Both the position numbers and the translations under genes were made by a program. DNA of 64,000 nt from Selaginella moellendorffii (Eukaryota > Streptophyta > Lycopodiopsida > Selaginellales > Selaginellaceae), in contig NW_003314281.1 of the NCBI RefSeq assembly GCF_000143415.4, positions 1,024,096 through 1,088,095 on the forward strand. The letters are read 5' to 3'. The notes beneath the pieces are model-generated. The model was not told the origin of the DNA. It did not search any database and saw only the letters and a program-made list of their open reading frames with translations. Below, piece after piece: positions 60,848 through 64,000 of the stretch (its first letter is position 1; every line of letters begins with the position of its first letter).

Positions 60848-63800
60848 TCATTTTCTCTCTCGGAAATTTGCGAGGAGTTCTTCTCTTTCTTTTTGGCTCG
60901 CCGATACCATCCACTGGCTAAATTCTTTGACGCCCAATCCTTTGAACTTGGCGAGCTCGGAGAAGAGCTCCGATTTTTTCGTCGCTGGCTTTTGCTTCGC
61001 CGCTGTTGGTTCTTTGGAGCGATCCAATTCTTTGGCTGTTTGATCGCTCCGCTGTCTTTGCTTTGGTTTTGTTTCCTTTGGAGCTTTTGATCCCTCCGCT
61101 TCTCCCTGTCTTTGTTTTGGTTCCCTTCTTGTTGTTGATGCTGATTTTCGGACGGTCTTTTCTTCTGTCACCCGAGTAGCTCTCGTTCTCCTGGTGCTCG
61201 TTTCGCGCTCCTCGTCGCCTGAATCGATGACATCGACGGGTTCTTCATTCTTTTGGCCACGAAGTAATCGAGCATTCACCACCTCTTCGTTCTTGTGAGC
61301 GTAGACCACACCTACAAAACTCACAGTATGTAAGAAACAAAAATCCGACTCGCCAGAAAATCACGAAGAATTACCTGATTTTGTCAGCATGTCTTGGAGT
61401 CCCACTGTTTCCTCTTCGTCTGTCTTCTGCGAGTCTTGCATATTTTCTTTCACCAGACGAGCAAGGCCGCTGACTCCATGCTCGTCATCTTCTTCTTCAT
61501 CCCCGTCGTTCTCAAGAGCTCTTGGCCTCCCTCTACGAGGCCTACACGGTCCATCACTGTCGCTGTCGTAACTTTCGACCTGTATCTTCATTAATCTCTC
61601 TTCGTGCTGCTCAATGATGTCACTCGTGAAGACTTTGTCTTGAAGATCCCGGAACAGGTTGCTCAGTCCAAAAAGCTCCCCTTTGTCACCTTTGGAGTCC
61701 TGTGAATAACAAAGTTGAAACGAGGAAACAACAAAAAGAAGATGTTCTACCTGAACTCCTTCGAAGTATCGCTTCTCGCGATTTCCCGTGACTGCAAGGT
61801 TGAAAAGCTGCTGCTTGTATATTTGCCTGGTATAAATTAACTCCTCCAAAGACCCTGCAGCCAGTAACCGGAACACAGTGACATGGCGTTTCTGACCAAA
61901 GCGGAAAGAGCGATCTTGCGCTTGGAGATCTTGTGCTGGATTCCAGTTTGGATCAAAGACTACCACCCTGTTTGCACTCACCAGATTGAGTCCAAGTCCA
62001 CCAGCACGAGTAGAGATGAGGAACACCTGGAAAAGTAACAGTTTGTATAGAAAGAAAAAACAAATCGTTCCACCACCTGTTTGCTAGGACTAGTATTGAA
62101 CTCGTCGACAATGCCCTGTCTTGCATTCATAGGTGTTGAACCATCGAGCCGGCAAAAGCAGTATCCTCGACGAATAAGAAACTTCTCTAGAATTCCAAGC
62201 ATCCTGTTTAAATACATGAATTCGCAAGTCAAACTCACCATAAAACTGTGTCACACCAACCTCACAGAGTAGCTAAAGAGCAGCACCTTGTCACCTTGTG
62301 AAGTCCACTTGGACAAAAGGTTCTTCAGCGCAAGCATCTTGCCGCAATTCTGAGAGTCACTTAAACCGAGAAAGCTCTCATCTGGTTGAATGCCACCGAG
62401 AGAAGGAGCATCGTCACCGAACACTAGTGATGCAAACGCTGCGTCCTTCGTTCTCTTCTCGATATCGTCACTAAGATTTGGCTTAAGAAGCTCGAGATGA
62501 TTGCTCACCTGGAGAAACCAATTCACGTTAGGAGACAAATGCGTAAGAACATGTTCAAACCTGCTGGAGTTTGTTCAAGCATGGAAGAACCAAGCAGCAG
62601 GGGCATGACTCGCATCCATCTGGATTGCCCTTGTGAAGATACGACCAAATCGGTCCCTTTGGAGCAGTTCTCAGGCAACACTTCGAGCTCGGCTCCTCAC
62701 TACCGCAGCCACAAGGTTCGTTTTTCCTGACCAGGCACTGAAAGTCGGGACTTTCGAGGAGACGTTTGTAGACGCGCCTCTGTATAGGACTCATTGCGCA
62801 GAAGATGACAATGTCCTCCTTCCCTTTCAGCAGGTGTCCTATCGTCTCGTCTTTTGTTCGTCTCAAAGAGTACCTTCGTAGAACAGCCAATAGATGTTGT
62901 CTTCGTTTCTCCGCAAGCTCTACTAAAACCTGTGAGGCACTGATTTTCTGTCCCTGCTTGATTGGCTCATCGTAGTATCCTCGAAAATGCTCTCGTGTCC
63001 CAAGGCATCCCGGAGCAGCCCACTCGAAAACGTTGAACAAATCGATCAACTTATTCTGTAAGATTGTCCCTGTCAACCCGAAGCGGCACTTCGTGCGTAG
63101 CCTGCAGCATGCCTTGTAGAGCTGAGACTTTTCGTTTTTCAGGCGGTGTGCCTCGTCCACAATCACACAGTCCCAATCAATCTCCTGCAGCGAGCTTCCG
63201 TGTATTCTAAAAGTATCATGGCTGGTAATGACTACGTCGAGCTCGTCTCTCCGGACCTTGTCCACGATGGCCTCCCTTTGAGCACCATGGTAAACGCCGA
63301 GAGGGAAGCTTCCCCAAGCTTCAAACTCCCGCTGCCAATTCTCTATCACTGAAGTTGGACAAAGCACCAGCACGACCTTCTTCTTTGCTTCACTTAAGTT
63401 TGCCTTCGATCGGAATGGAAGCCGAAAGAGCTCACCATCGTTGTGAAGTATAGCTGCGATGAAAGCTATCGACTGTATGGTCTTTCCTAGCCCCCTACAC
63501 ACACACACACACAAGAAATCAAGAATAAACTTTTTGACGCGGTTTAGATGGTACTTACATATCATCACCCAGAATTCCACCGATTTTTTGCTTGTAGAGA
63601 TTGTAGAGAAACCGGACACCTTCACGTTGATGCTCCAGTAGCCTGCTATTAATCGGTGCTGGAACCTACAGCAAGAAAAATATCCATGACCAAAAATTTC
63701 TTCACAAAGAATGGCTAGAGAAATTGCAAGAAGGAAAGAAAGAAGAAGAAAAAACGCTTGAACAAACCTCTACTCTCTCTGGTGATCCTTCGTCTGACAA

Positions 63801-64000
63801 TAAAAGAGGCTCGTATGGACCTTCTTTCTCGGATTGTACCAAAAGCCCAGCGTCGCTGTCCAATCTTTCCCCGGATTCTTCCTCGGCAGTCACAGAAGCA
63901 GCATTGTCTTCCTCGATTCTCACACACGGCCGCTTGAGAAGAGGCTCGTCGATTTTCTGAAGAGGCTTCTGCGCTGTGCCGCTGGAATCCTCATACCTTT
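60848..64000 (-). CDS. SNF2-family ATPase, Switch2/ERCC6L2 type, 5' end outside window
   Basis: Partial gene; its start lies beyond 64000. In minus order it has an N-terminal acidic region, the ATP-binding motif GLGKT in an exon near 63490, LCPTSVIENWQREFEAW, DEAH box in VIVDEAHRLKNEKS, LTGTILQN, an insertion with several Cys (CGCGSEEPSSKCC), then the helicase C lobe with SILFSY-like strand, FLISTRAGGLGLNLVSANRVV, DPNWNPAQDLQAQDRSFRFGQ, and a Lys/Arg-rich tail ending in VKEFSQWMVSAS. The motif set and the Cys-rich insertion match Arabidopsis Switch2 (CHR9) and human ERCC6L2, linked to DNA repair. Stop at 60848-60850, 111 bp from the UFM1 start. Confidence 0.85.

Overview
The window is nuclear DNA of a land plant. 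Most introns are only 45-70 nt with GT-AG ends. Plastid-targeted proteins, a gibberellin receptor of the GID1 class, a cyanovirin-N homologue and compact gene spacing together suggest a lycophyte such as Selaginella. That is inference from gene content and intron size. There is one assembly gap of 100 N at 46813-46912.

Region 1 (1-11.0 kb) is an accessory block with two divergently transcribed, damaged, transposon-like genes. The minus-strand gene (about 4600 to 90) may carry a ParB/sulfiredoxin-like fold. The plus-strand gene (7381-10451) joins a CACTA-accessory-like N-terminus to an RNase-H-like integrase core. About 19 copies of one short palindrome are scattered through this block and none was noticed elsewhere. 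At least four copies sit in the middle of 50-56 nt introns of the minus-strand gene. This is the strongest candidate here for something undescribed.

Region 2 (11.0-15.3 kb) is an AT-rich, heavily decayed Ty3/gypsy retrotransposon.

Region 3 (15.3-26.5 kb) holds a PLA1-type lipase with an in-frame stop, a PP2C phosphatase, 5-oxoprolinase and a CHI-like fatty-acid-binding protein. Relics of the last two lie between the lipase and the phosphatase, and a relic of the lipase 5' end lies beside the intact oxoprolinase. A lipase-oxoprolinase-CHI segment was therefore duplicated in tandem and each copy lost what the other kept.

Region 4 (26.2-29.0 kb) is AT-rich intergenic DNA with a second retroelement remnant.

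Region 5 (29.0-41.3 kb) is a dense housekeeping block: OEP16 and CDC48B head to head, a small unknown plant protein, a PX-domain sorting nexin, a plastid acyl-lipid desaturase, a YfiM-like membrane protein, tRNA-Lys(UUU) and the GID1 gibberellin receptor.

Region 6 (41.3-48.6 kb) is mostly non-coding, then an inverted pair of natterin/aerolysin-like genes around the gap. Their first halves and upstream DNA are nearly identical while their second halves have diverged.

Region 7 (48.7-64 kb) holds N-terminal asparagine amidohydrolase NTAN1, a plastid alpha/beta hydrolase, a cyanovirin-N homologue, an acidic protein perhaps related to ANCHR, the protease-dead FtsH-like protein FTSHI1, plastid aspartate aminotransferase, the ubiquitin-like modifier UFM1, and a SNF2 ATPase of the Switch2/ERCC6L2 type that runs off the right edge.
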